Assembly (NCBI GenBank): GCA_023138835.1
Contig: JAGLOP010000001.1
Span: 124,001-188,000, forward strand
DNA length: 64,000 bases
Direction: 5' to 3'
Source of the DNA: Arcobacteraceae bacterium
GTDB taxonomy: Bacteria; Campylobacterota; Campylobacteria; Campylobacterales; Arcobacteraceae
Shown: piece after piece, positions 11,523-20,827 of the stretch
Numbering within the stretch: the stretch's first letter is position 1
Layout of the letters: every line of letters starts with the position of its first letter
The notes under the pieces: model-generated
Database searches by the model: none
Seen by the model: only the letters and a program-made list of their open reading frames with translations
Told to the model about the DNA's origin: nothing
Made by a program: the position numbers and the translations under genes

Positions 11523-11529
11523 ATTAAAA

Positions 11530-12450
11530 TTAATTAAAACTATTTGAAATTACAAGAACTAAAACAGTCATTAAAACTATCCCTGCACTTTTATTGTAAA
11601 GTTTATTAGCAGTTATAAATACTAACATTATTGATACTATTAAAGCCGCTGCTATATCAAAAAAGTAAGCACTGAAATCTACATTAAGTGGATTGATTAT
11701 TGAACTAAGTCCCAGTACCATAGTGAAGTTTGCTACATTACTTCCTATGATTGCACCTATTGCCATATCTGCATTATTTGCCCGTGCTGCTTTTATAGCA
11801 ACTGTTAATTCAGGTAAGCTTGTACCAAATGCCACTAAAAACAATCCGATCATCCATTCACTAACGCCAAAATCTCTTGCAATATTTCCAGCACTGTCTA
11901 TAGCAAAGTCTGCACCGCCAACAACAAAAACAAAGCCAACCAAAAGTAATGCAAGTGTTTTTGCCCAACCAAATTTTTCTTTTACCAAATCTTCATCCAG
12001 CTCTTCCATCTGATTACTTTGAATTAAAAATAGTAAATATGCAGCCATTAAGCCTAAAAATAAAAATCCATCAAGCATACTTAATTTTCCATCAAGTCCC
12101 ATTAAAATAAATATAAAAATAGGGAACAATGACCAAGCAGAATCCTTTGCAAACAGATCTCGTTTTGGATTAATATTTTTAGCTATTAAAAATGTAACTC
12201 CTAGTACGAGTGAGATATTAAAAATAGTACTACCAATTACATTTGCAACTGCAATGTCTCCACTCCCTTGCATCGATGCACTCATACTTACAGCCATTTC
12301 CGGTAAACTTGTACCCAACGCTATTAAAGTAGCACCAATTATAAATGGTGAAATATTAAAATGAAGTGCTATTTTTTCACTCTCTTCTATAATATAATCA
12401 GCGCCGTAAATCAATGCTCCCATTGAAACTATAAATATTAAAATATCCAT
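11530..12450 (-). CDS. Calcium/sodium antiporter, CaCA family
   Basis: Two repeats, GATLIALGTSLPEMAVS and GLFLVAFGTSLPELTVA. Confidence 0.9.
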   Translation of the reverse strand: MDILIFIVSMGALIYGADYIIEESEKIALHFNISPFIIGATLIALGTSLPEMAVSMSASMQGSGDIAVANVIGSTIFNISLVLGVTFLIAKNINPKRDLFAKDSAWSLFPIFIFILMGLDGKLSMLDGFLFLGLMAAYLLFLIQSNQMEELDEDLVKEKFGWAKTLALLLVGFVFVVGGADFAIDSAGNIARDFGVSEWMIGLFLVAFGTSLPELTVAIKAARANNADMAIGAIIGSNVANFTMVLGLSSIINPLNVDFSAYFFDIAAALIVSIMLVFITANKLYNKSAGIVLMTVLVLVISNSFN

Positions 12451-12458
12451 TTTTTTAA

Positions 12459-12920
12459 CTATTCCTTACTTGTTCTTACTATGAGGCTATTTGGTAAATT
12501 AAATTGTTTTATTAATTCTTCCTCTTTTTGCCTATGCTCACCGTTGTCAATTTCATGGTCATATCCACTTAAGTGTAATAGTCCATGAATAAATAGAAGT
12601 GCTAACTCATCATCAAAACTATGCTTTAATTCTTTTGATTTTTCTTCCACAAAATCAACTGAGATTATGATACTTCCAAGCGGCGAAAATGGCATATCTT
12701 CTAGAGGAAAGCTTAAAACATCAGTTGGTTTATTTTTTTGTCTGTATTGATAATTTAATTCTTGTATATAGTCATTATGACAAATTATCAATTCAATATC
12801 TTTTTGTGTAATACAACTTGCAATCTTTTTTAAAAACTCAATATTAACTACATATTTTGTTTGGTTATCTAAACTAAATTCCATTTTGCTCTCTCTATTA
12901 AATATCTGATTTTTAGCCAT
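12459..12920 (-). CDS. ybeY: Endoribonuclease YbeY (start may be the internal Met near 12884)
   Basis: IHGLLHLSGYDHE and PTDVLSFPLED. Confidence 0.92.
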   Translation of the reverse strand: MAKNQIFNRESKMEFSLDNQTKYVVNIEFLKKIASCITQKDIELIICHNDYIQELNYQYRQKNKPTDVLSFPLEDMPFSPLGSIIISVDFVEEKSKELKHSFDDELALLFIHGLLHLSGYDHEIDNGEHRQKEEELIKQFNLPNSLIVRTSKE

Positions 12921-12946
12921 TTTATCTAATTATCTATTAGATACCA

Positions 12947-14296
12947 TTAAAACAATTCTAACATCTTTGGTACTTCATCTACTTCAAAAGATTTAATATT
13001 TATTTTTGCCTTAGGTTTTTGTGAAATTATCGCTTTTTTAATACCTTGAGAGGAAGCCTCTTTTAATCTGGTTTCCATACCATGAACATCTTTTATCTCT
13101 CCTGTTAAACTAACTTCACCTATAAAAACTGATTCTTTAGAGATGGGTCGATTTCTAAAACTGCTGATAATAGCTGCAATTACAGCTAAATCACAAGAAC
13201 TCTCTTTTACTTTCATTCCGCCGCTGATATTTATAAAAACATCATATTGATTAAGTGGTAAATCAAGTTTCTTTTCAAGTAAAGCTAAAAGCATATTTAA
13301 TCTGTTTGTATCAAAGCCTGTTGCACTTCTTTTTGGATTTGGATGATTACTGTCACAGACGAGTGCTTGAACTTCTAAAATCAATGCACGGCTTCCTTCA
13401 ATTGCAACCGTTAAACAGCTTCCACTTTGAGAATTTGTATTCGTAAAAAACTTTCTATTTATATCTTTTGCACTTTCTAATCCATTTTGTGTCATTTCAA
13501 AAATTCCAATTTCTCTGGTTGAGCCGAAACGATTTTTAAATCCCCTTAACATTCTAAGCTCTTTACTGTTTTCGCCCTCAAAATATAATACTGTATCAAC
13601 CATATGCTCCAACACTCTAGGACCTGCAATACTTCCATCTTTTGTAATATGTCCAATTATAAACATCGCAATATCTGATTCTTTTGCTTTTCTCATAAGT
13701 TGAAAAGTTATCTCTCTTACTTGTGAAACACTTCCCGGAGCAGAAGTGAGATTATCAGAATATATTGTTTGTATTGAATCAATTATAGCTATCTCATAAT
13801 CTTGTCGTAAAAGTTCATCATTTATGGCTTCCAATGATATTTCTGATAATAAAAACAGGTCATCTTCATTTGCATCGAGACGATTTGCTCTCATTTTTAT
13901 CTGACCTGCTGATTCTTCTCCTGATACATATAAAACTTTTTTACCTGATTTTGCCAAATTTCCGGCTATTTTTAAAAGTAAAGTAGATTTACCAACCCCT
14001 GGACTTCCTCCAATTAAAGTCAAGCTTCCAGGAACCACACCACCTCCTAGAACTAAATCAAATTCATCATTTGAAGTTGAAAATCTGATTATATTGTCTT
14101 GTTCAACTTGTGTAATAGGTGTAGCTTTGCTAGCTTGTGTTGATACTTTTGAAATATTTTTCAGTGTTTCTTGTTGATTGGTTGTAAGCTCCACAAAACT
14201 ATCCCATCCACCGCAACTAGGACACTTACCCAGCCATTTTTGTTGCTGATCTCCACAATGCTGACATTCAAATATTATAGATTTTTTTTTAGCCAT
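12947..14296 (-). CDS. radA: DNA repair protein RadA
   Basis: N-terminal zinc finger CQHCGDQQQKWLGKCPSC; GGSPGVGKSTLLLKIA; KNRFG. Confidence 0.96.
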   Translation of the reverse strand: MAKKKSIIFECQHCGDQQQKWLGKCPSCGGWDSFVELTTNQQETLKNISKVSTQASKATPITQVEQDNIIRFSTSNDEFDLVLGGGVVPGSLTLIGGSPGVGKSTLLLKIAGNLAKSGKKVLYVSGEESAGQIKMRANRLDANEDDLFLLSEISLEAINDELLRQDYEIAIIDSIQTIYSDNLTSAPGSVSQVREITFQLMRKAKESDIAMFIIGHITKDGSIAGPRVLEHMVDTVLYFEGENSKELRMLRGFKNRFGSTREIGIFEMTQNGLESAKDINRKFFTNTNSQSGSCLTVAIEGSRALILEVQALVCDSNHPNPKRSATGFDTNRLNMLLALLEKKLDLPLNQYDVFINISGGMKVKESSCDLAVIAAIISSFRNRPISKESVFIGEVSLTGEIKDVHGMETRLKEASSQGIKKAIISQKPKAKINIKSFEVDEVPKMLELF

Positions 14297-14352
14297 TTTA
14301 GTACCTTAAATTAGTATTTAAAGTATAATAGCAAGTTTTTTTAAGACAAGTT

Positions 14353-14379
14353 AAAAGTATGTCAAATTGACATACTTTT
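14353..14379 (-). terminator. Rho-independent terminator-like hairpin after nadC
   Basis: AAAAGTATGTCAA-a-TTGACATACTTTT inverted repeat next to the T/A runs between nadC stop and radA start; exact functional orientation uncertain. Confidence 0.45.
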
Positions 14380-14386
14380 TTATTTT

Positions 14387-15211
14387 TTAATCGAATTTCA
14401 TTGAGAAGTCTAACCACACAGCTTGATGAATAATAGAACCGCTGCTAATAGCATCAACACCGCTTGTAAGATAATTTTGTATATTTTCTTCTGTTATATT
14501 TCCACTAGCTTCCAGCATCACATGAGAGTGATGTTCATCTCTATATTGAGATACTTGATGGATTTGTTCCGGTGTCATATTATCACACATGATGATATCT
14601 CCGCCAGCTTCCATAGCTTCAACACTTTGTTCAAAAGTTTCACATTCAATTTCTATTTTTGTAACCCAAGATATTCTTTTTCGTGCTATTTTAACAAACT
14701 CTTTTAAGTTGGAAATTGTTTTTAAATGAGTATCTTTCAACATCAAACAATCATCAAGTCCAAGTCTATGGTTTATAGCCCCGCCTACTCTACTCGCATA
14801 TTTCTCAAAATTTCTAAGCTGTGGTCTTGTTTTTCTAGTATCAAGTAAAACTACCTCGCTTCCTTCAAGAAGAGTTGAATATCTACAAGCACTTGTTGCT
14901 ATTCCTGAGGCATGTTGTAAAATATTTAAAAATGTCCTCTCACTACTTAATAAAATAGAAGCTTTACCTTCAAGTTCAGCTATCACATCACCTTTTCGTA
15001 CCTTTTCACCATCTTTTATCAAAAACTTACAATCAAATTTTTCAGCACGAGCAAGAACTCTTGCATATTTAACACCGGCTAAAACACCATCATCTTTAGC
15101 AACAACACGAGCTGTAAATCTCCCTTTTGGAGCTATATCAAAAAACAGATCGCCTCTACCGTTATCTTCATCAATTGCATTTTTTACAAATTTTCTTATA
15201 CTTATTCCCAT
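14387..15211 (-). CDS. nadC: Nicotinate-nucleotide pyrophosphorylase
   Basis: LLDTRKTRPQLR, HRLGLDDCLMLKDTH; adjacent to nadA. Confidence 0.95.
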   Translation of the reverse strand: MGISIRKFVKNAIDEDNGRGDLFFDIAPKGRFTARVVAKDDGVLAGVKYARVLARAEKFDCKFLIKDGEKVRKGDVIAELEGKASILLSSERTFLNILQHASGIATSACRYSTLLEGSEVVLLDTRKTRPQLRNFEKYASRVGGAINHRLGLDDCLMLKDTHLKTISNLKEFVKIARKRISWVTKIEIECETFEQSVEAMEAGGDIIMCDNMTPEQIHQVSQYRDEHHSHVMLEASGNITEENIQNYLTSGVDAISSGSIIHQAVWLDFSMKFD

Positions 15212-15214
15212 CTT

Positions 15215-16207
15215 TTAAACCTCAAACATTCGCTCTAGTGCTATTTTTGCATATTTTGCTACATCTTCACTTACTATAATTTCATTATCATATGTACCCT
15301 TTTGGATAGATATTAATGTATTGTATAAATCTTCTAAAGAAGTTTCATTCATAGTAGGACATTCTGGTTTTGTCTGACTTAATATATAAGTATTCTTATC
15401 TCTTAATCTATTTACCATATTATACTCAGTACCTACAACAACTTTTTGTTCTGGGTCCAATTCTTGCGTGATATATTTGATTAATTGAGAAGTTGAACCT
15501 ACAAAATCAGCTTTTTGTACAACTTTTACATCACACTCTGGATGAACTGCAACTATAATATCTGGATATTTTTCTCTATAAAAGTCAATATCTTCAGGTG
15601 TAAAAAGTTGATGAACTGAACAAAATCCATTATAGCAGATAATATCAGATGCTTTTACATCTTCAATATCATCAAGTCCAATAACAGCTGATTTAAGTTC
15701 CATTTGATTTGCAAAGTTTTGCCCTAAACATCTATCAGGTACAAAAAATATTTTTTTGCCGCTTTTCAAACCTTTTTTAATAATCGCAAAAGCATTTGAA
15801 CTTGTACAAACATATCCACCCATTTTTCCAACTGCTGCTTTTACTGCCGCACTTGAATTTATATATGTGATTGGCAGAATATCATCATTTGAAATACCGG
15901 CTTCATTTAATATTTTTAAATTTGTATCAAAATATTCAACATCAATCATTCTAGCCATAGCACAACATGCAATTCTTGGCATTAATACTCTTTTAGAAGG
16001 TGATAATACTTTTACACTTTCCCCCATAAATCCAACACCACAAAATATAATATTTTTTGTTGGTGCATTCATAGCTCTTTTTGCTAACTCTAAACTATCA
16101 CCTGTAATATCACCCATCTCAAACACTTCATCTTTTTGATAAAAGTGAGCAACGATTGTTACATCCAGTTCTTTTTTAAGTCTTAAAATTTCTTTTTTAA
16201 AATTCAC
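15215..16207 (-). CDS. nadA: Quinolinate synthase A
   Basis: VAHFYQKDEV, FVPDRCLGQNFA, HPECD, conserved cysteines. Confidence 0.95.
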   Translation of the reverse strand: MNFKKEILRLKKELDVTIVAHFYQKDEVFEMGDITGDSLELAKRAMNAPTKNIIFCGVGFMGESVKVLSPSKRVLMPRIACCAMARMIDVEYFDTNLKILNEAGISNDDILPITYINSSAAVKAAVGKMGGYVCTSSNAFAIIKKGLKSGKKIFFVPDRCLGQNFANQMELKSAVIGLDDIEDVKASDIICYNGFCSVHQLFTPEDIDFYREKYPDIIVAVHPECDVKVVQKADFVGSTSQLIKYITQELDPEQKVVVGTEYNMVNRLRDKNTYILSQTKPECPTMNETSLEDLYNTLISIQKGTYDNEIIVSEDVAKYAKIALERMFEV

Positions 16208-16292
16208 TTCTTTTGACCTTCTATTTTTTTGAAATATAAATATAACTAATTTTTGGTTATAATCACTTAAATTAAATAACTAAAGGTGTCAA

Positions 16293-16916
16293 ATGGACTT
16301 TTTTTTAAACACAAATATACAATTTTATATATTAGCATACCTAGTTGGGTCTATTCCCTTTGGATTAATACTTGCCAAAAAATTTGCAGGAGTTAACGTA
16401 CAAGAACAGGGAAGCAAAAGTATAGGCGCTACAAATGTTTTAAGAGTTGTTAAACAAACCAATCCCAAATTGGCAAAAAAACTTGGCATTGCAACTGTTT
16501 TATTAGATGCATTAAAAGGTGCAGTTGTAATTTTAATTGCTATGATGATGGGGTTTAGCATTGAAACTTTATGGGCAATTGCAGTTTTAAGTGTACTTGG
16601 ACATTGTTATAGTGTGTATTTAAACTTTGAGGGTGGCAAGGGAGTTGCAACAGCACTTGGTGTATTCTTAGTTCTAATTCCTATTCCTACTTTAATTGGT
16701 GCTGCTATCTGGGGATTTTGTGCAAAGGTACTAAAAATATCTTCAATTTCTTCGCTTCTTGGACTTATTGGAGTTGTAATTGCAACTATAATTTTACAAA
16801 ATGGTCTGGGTATCGGGTCAAATGCTCCTATGTACATAATTACTTTTATAATTTTCTATAAACATATCCCAAATATTGTAAGACTTGTAAAAGGTGAAGA
16901 GGGTAAAGTAGCTTAA
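16293..16916 (+). CDS. plsY: Glycerol-3-phosphate acyltransferase PlsY
   Basis: YLVGSIPFGLILAK, GSKSIGATNVLR, FEGGKGVATALG. Confidence 0.94.
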   Translation: MDFFLNTNIQFYILAYLVGSIPFGLILAKKFAGVNVQEQGSKSIGATNVLRVVKQTNPKLAKKLGIATVLLDALKGAVVILIAMMMGFSIETLWAIAVLSVLGHCYSVYLNFEGGKGVATALGVFLVLIPIPTLIGAAIWGFCAKVLKISSISSLLGLIGVVIATIILQNGLGIGSNAPMYIITFIIFYKHIPNIVRLVKGEEGKVA

Positions 16917-16917
16917 A

Positions 16918-17238
16918 TTGTTAAAAATCAATATAGAAGATTTAACCTTTAATTGTATCATAGGTATTTTACCAAATGAGCGGGAAGAAGAACAAAAAGT
17001 TGTAATAAATATCTCTTTTGAATATTTTTATAAAGGTGATGGTTCTAGTTTTATCGACTATAGCGAAGTGGCAACATTAACACAAGATATAATGATAGAT
17101 AAACAATTTCGACTCATAGAAGATGCAATTATTTTTATACGAAAAGAATTAAAATTAAAATTAAAAATTAAAAATTTAAAATTAAAAATCAGTAAGCCTG
17201 ATATTTTATCTAATTGCGTGGTTAGTGTAGAAGAATAA
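16918..17238 (+). CDS. Dihydroneopterin aldolase-like protein (TTG start)
   Basis: IEDLTFNCIIGILPNEREEEQKVVIN resembles the FolB N-terminus. Confidence 0.7.
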   Translation: MLKINIEDLTFNCIIGILPNEREEEQKVVINISFEYFYKGDGSSFIDYSEVATLTQDIMIDKQFRLIEDAIIFIRKELKLKLKIKNLKLKISKPDILSNCVVSVEE

Positions 17239-17242
17239 ACAG

Positions 17243-17995
17243 ATGATAAACTTTAAATATCTCTTTTTAACTTTATTTATTTTATTTCTACAAGGTTGTA
17301 ATCAAGAAAGTATTAATCTAAAAAAACTTGTTACTACCAATAATGCTATTCAAATAGAAAATAACCATAAAGAGATATCTGCTTTATTAATTGAGTATAA
17401 AGAAAAGTTAGATAAAAGAAATCCAAAATCATTTGATAAAGTTTGGCAAAAAGCGATTATTAAAAATATTCAATATCAACGAAATAATGTTTCATTATAT
17501 GGTTTCAAAGATAATTATAAAAAATATTTAAAATATGCTTTTGATACTAAAACAAATATCAAAAACAGAAATGATTTTCTTATTTTAGGACTGTATAAAC
17601 TACTATATTTGAGCTATACTATAAATGATGAAAAATATACTGCACTTTCATATAAAATAAAAACTTTAAAAGAATTTAGTGATATTTTACAAATAATAAA
17701 ATGGCAAATAAATTATAAAAAAGATTTAAATAAAAATTATCTATTTTTAACATGGCAGAATAATTGGCAGGTAGAACTTTTAGGAAAAACAGATATAAAA
17801 AATCCAGATTATAATTTAATTAAAAATTTAACATATATAAAGAATAATAAAGAAAGTGTATTTGATGCTTCAAATATGTCATTTGAAACTATTTTAGGCA
17901 AAGTATTATATATCAATAATAACAGTATCAAAAGGCTCGGAGGGGAACCTAATGAACTGACTATTGAATTTTTAAAGTTTTTTGTATTCTTATAA
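17243..17995 (+). CDS. Hypothetical lipoprotein
   Basis: Lipobox-like FILFLQGCNQ; no recognised domain. Confidence 0.6.
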   Translation: MINFKYLFLTLFILFLQGCNQESINLKKLVTTNNAIQIENNHKEISALLIEYKEKLDKRNPKSFDKVWQKAIIKNIQYQRNNVSLYGFKDNYKKYLKYAFDTKTNIKNRNDFLILGLYKLLYLSYTINDEKYTALSYKIKTLKEFSDILQIIKWQINYKKDLNKNYLFLTWQNNWQVELLGKTDIKNPDYNLIKNLTYIKNNKESVFDASNMSFETILGKVLYINNNSIKRLGGEPNELTIEFLKFFVFL

Positions 17996-18007
17996 TTTTA
18001 TTTGGTA

Positions 18008-19075
18008 TTAATTTTTAGCGATACAATTTAAATCATTATAAGCTGTTTTAACTCGATTTGCTAAAGTCACCTGCCCTGCTCTTAACCATTTTCTTGGATC
18101 ATAATAACCTTTATTTGGTTTATCTTCACCTTGGGGATTTCCAATTTGCCCTTGCAGATAATCATGATTTTTACTAACGAATTCTCTTACACCGTCCCAA
18201 AATGCCCATTGAGTATCTGTATCAATATTCATTTTTATCACACCATACGATATAGCCTCTGCAATCTCTTCTTTCGTACTTCCGCTGCCGCCATGAAATA
18301 CAAAATCAACCGGCTTGTCATCAGTGTTATATTTCTCTTGAATAAATTTTTGTGAATTATCTAAAATCTTTGGAGTTAATACAACATTTCCAGGCTTATA
18401 CACACCATGAACATTTCCAAAACTGGCAGCTATTGTAAAGTTCGGGCTAACCTCTTTTAATCTTTCATAAGCTGTTGCCACTTCTTCAGGTTGAGTATAA
18501 AGCAAAGCGTTGTCTATTTGAGTATTATCAACACCATCTTCTTCTCCGCCCGTGATACCCAACTCTATTTCAATCATCATATCAACTTTTGACATCACTT
18601 CAAAATATTTCACACAAGTAGTAAGATTATCTTCTAAACTCTCTTCACTTAAATCTAACATATGAGAACTAAATAACGGTCGTCCCGTATGTTCATAATG
18701 TTTAATACCAGCTTCTAGTAAAGCATCTATCCATGGAAGAAGTTTTCTAGCAGCATGATCTGTATGAAGCACTACAGGAACTCCATAAGCCACTGCCATT
18801 GTATGAATATGCATAGCACCGCTCACCGCACCTAAAATAGAAGCATTGGAAGCGGGACAACCTTTTCCTGCATAAAATTGAGCGCCACCATTACTAAATT
18901 GTAAAATAATAGGTGAACCAATTTGGGCTGCTGCCTCTAAAACACCATTTATAGACTCTGTATTTACTATATTAACTGCAGGAATTGCAAAATTATTTTC
19001 CTTTGCAAAGCCAAATAACTTTTTAGTTTCACTTCCTGTTAAAACACCCGGCTTTACAATATCCAACGCACCCAT
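18008..19075 (-). CDS. fbaA: Class II fructose-bisphosphate aldolase
   Basis: VLHTDHAARKLLPW, FHGGSGSTKEEI, MNIDTDTQWAFWDG. Confidence 0.94.
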   Translation of the reverse strand: MGALDIVKPGVLTGSETKKLFGFAKENNFAIPAVNIVNTESINGVLEAAAQIGSPIILQFSNGGAQFYAGKGCPASNASILGAVSGAMHIHTMAVAYGVPVVLHTDHAARKLLPWIDALLEAGIKHYEHTGRPLFSSHMLDLSEESLEDNLTTCVKYFEVMSKVDMMIEIELGITGGEEDGVDNTQIDNALLYTQPEEVATAYERLKEVSPNFTIAASFGNVHGVYKPGNVVLTPKILDNSQKFIQEKYNTDDKPVDFVFHGGSGSTKEEIAEAISYGVIKMNIDTDTQWAFWDGVREFVSKNHDYLQGQIGNPQGEDKPNKGYYDPRKWLRAGQVTLANRVKTAYNDLNCIAKN

Positions 19076-19085
19076 ACTTACTTCC

Positions 19086-19901
19086 TTATTTATATACTAT
19101 TTTAGCTTTTTTCTTTAAACCATCTACTATAGATTGAATTTCTGCTATAAATTTTTCTCTTCCTAGTTTTTGACTGATTTGAAGTTGAGCATTCTCAAAT
19201 GTAGCAGTTGTTGCTTTCTTTTTATCTTCTAAATAAATGATGTGATAACCAAACTGTGTTTTTACAGGAGTTAAAGAAGCTGTTCCTACTTTTAACTCAC
19301 TCGCTGCTTTACTAAATTCAGGTACCATTTTTTCTAAAGGAAACCAACCCAAATCTCCACCGTTTGCACCTGACGGTCCTGTTGATTTTTCTTTTGCAAG
19401 GCTGATAAATTTTGATTTAAGATTTTTACTGCTTTTTAACACTTTAATTAAATCTTTTGCTGTTTTTTCATCTGCCACTAAAATATGTCTGGCTTTTAAT
19501 TGTTCACCTACTTTAAAAAGTTTTTTATTTTTGTCATAAAAACTTTTTAATTCTTTTTGAGATATTTTAATTTCTTTACTTAATTGCTGCATCCAAACCT
19601 GTAATGCTAAATCCTGCTTCAAACTTTCCAAAGTTTCTTTATACATTTTATCATTTACAACATCTGTTTTCATTGCCTTTTGAGATAAAAGCTTTTGTTC
19701 TATAATTCTATCTAAAATGTTTTTTTGTGTATCTTTTGGAAGAGAATCAAATTTAACTTTTGGGTCTTTCAATGCTATAGCAATACTTTGACTTGTAATC
19801 TTATCCCCATTCACTGTTGCATATACCTTATTTTCAACTGCCACTGCACTATTAGCTACTGCTAAACTAAGTACCATACTTAATATTGTTTTTTTAATCA
19901 T
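19086..19901 (-). CDS. Periplasmic parvulin-type peptidyl-prolyl isomerase
   Basis: Signal peptide; LKARHILVADEKTA...GGDLGWFPLEKMVPEF...TQFGYHIIYLED. Confidence 0.9.
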   Translation of the reverse strand: MIKKTILSMVLSLAVANSAVAVENKVYATVNGDKITSQSIAIALKDPKVKFDSLPKDTQKNILDRIIEQKLLSQKAMKTDVVNDKMYKETLESLKQDLALQVWMQQLSKEIKISQKELKSFYDKNKKLFKVGEQLKARHILVADEKTAKDLIKVLKSSKNLKSKFISLAKEKSTGPSGANGGDLGWFPLEKMVPEFSKAASELKVGTASLTPVKTQFGYHIIYLEDKKKATTATFENAQLQISQKLGREKFIAEIQSIVDGLKKKAKIVYK

Positions 19902-19934
19902 TTTTTTTCCTCTTAAAATTTTAGGTATTATATC

Positions 19935-19980
19935 AAAACGAGTTTATGAGTTTCCTGAAAACGAGTTTATGAGTTTCCTG
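19935..19980. repeat. Two exact tandem copies of a 23-bp unit
   Basis: (AAAACGAGTTTATGAGTTTCCTG)x2, intergenic between the PPIase gene and the hsrA-like gene. Confidence 0.95.
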
Positions 19981-20130
19981 AAAAAATATATAGATATTTC
20001 TTTGGTAAAAATATGAATTTCGAAATTTAGCTTAAAAACTCTTTAAATTTCTCTATTTTTATGATATAATCCCGCTTCAGAAAACTAAAAGTTAACTTAA
20101 CTTTAAGGTTAAAAGAGAGGAAAATAAAAT

Positions 20131-20817
20131 ATGAGAATATTAATAGTAGAAGATGAAAGTACTTTAAACAGAACTCTTCAAGAGGGTTTACAAGATTGTG
20201 GATATCAAGTAGATATTGCAGAAAATTTTAAAGATGCTGAATATTTTATAGATATCAGAAATTATGATTTAGTTTTAACAGATTGGATGTTACCGGATGG
20301 TGATGGACTAGAATTAACAAAAATAATTAAAAATAGAAGCGGTAGAACTTCAGTAGTTATTGTAAGTGCAAGAGATGACAAAGAGAGTGAAATTAAAGCT
20401 CTTGGATGTGGTGCTGATGATTATATTAAAAAACCGTTTGACTTTGATATTTTACTTGCAAGAATTGAATGTAGATTAAGATTCGGTGGAACAAATGTAA
20501 TTGAAATTGAAAACTTGACAATTAACCCAGATGAAGAAAAAATTATTTATGACGGAAATGAAATAGAACTTAAAGGTAAACCTTTTGAAGTTTTAACACA
20601 CCTTGCTCGTCATAGAGACCAAATTGTTTCAAAAGAACAATTACTTGATGCTATTTGGGAAGAACCGGAATTAGTAACACCAAATGTTATCGAAGTTGCG
20701 ATTAATCAAATTAGACAAAAAATGGATAAACCATTAAATATAGCAACTATTGAAACAATTAGAAGAAGAGGTTACAGATTTTGTTATCCTCCAAAAGAAG
20801 ATGCAACTACAGAATAA
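20131..20817 (+). CDS. OmpR-family response regulator, HsrA (HP1043)-like, with canonical receiver residues
   Basis: DNA-binding half VIEIENLTINPDEEKIIYDGNEIELKGKPFEVLTHLARHRDQIVSKEQLLDAIWEEPELVTPNVIEVAINQIRQKMDKPL matches the HsrA family; receiver has ED, D51, S/T and KP. Confidence 0.88.
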   Translation: MRILIVEDESTLNRTLQEGLQDCGYQVDIAENFKDAEYFIDIRNYDLVLTDWMLPDGDGLELTKIIKNRSGRTSVVIVSARDDKESEIKALGCGADDYIKKPFDFDILLARIECRLRFGGTNVIEIENLTINPDEEKIIYDGNEIELKGKPFEVLTHLARHRDQIVSKEQLLDAIWEEPELVTPNVIEVAINQIRQKMDKPLNIATIETIRRRGYRFCYPPKEDATTE

Positions 20818-20827
20818 GGTTTAATCT

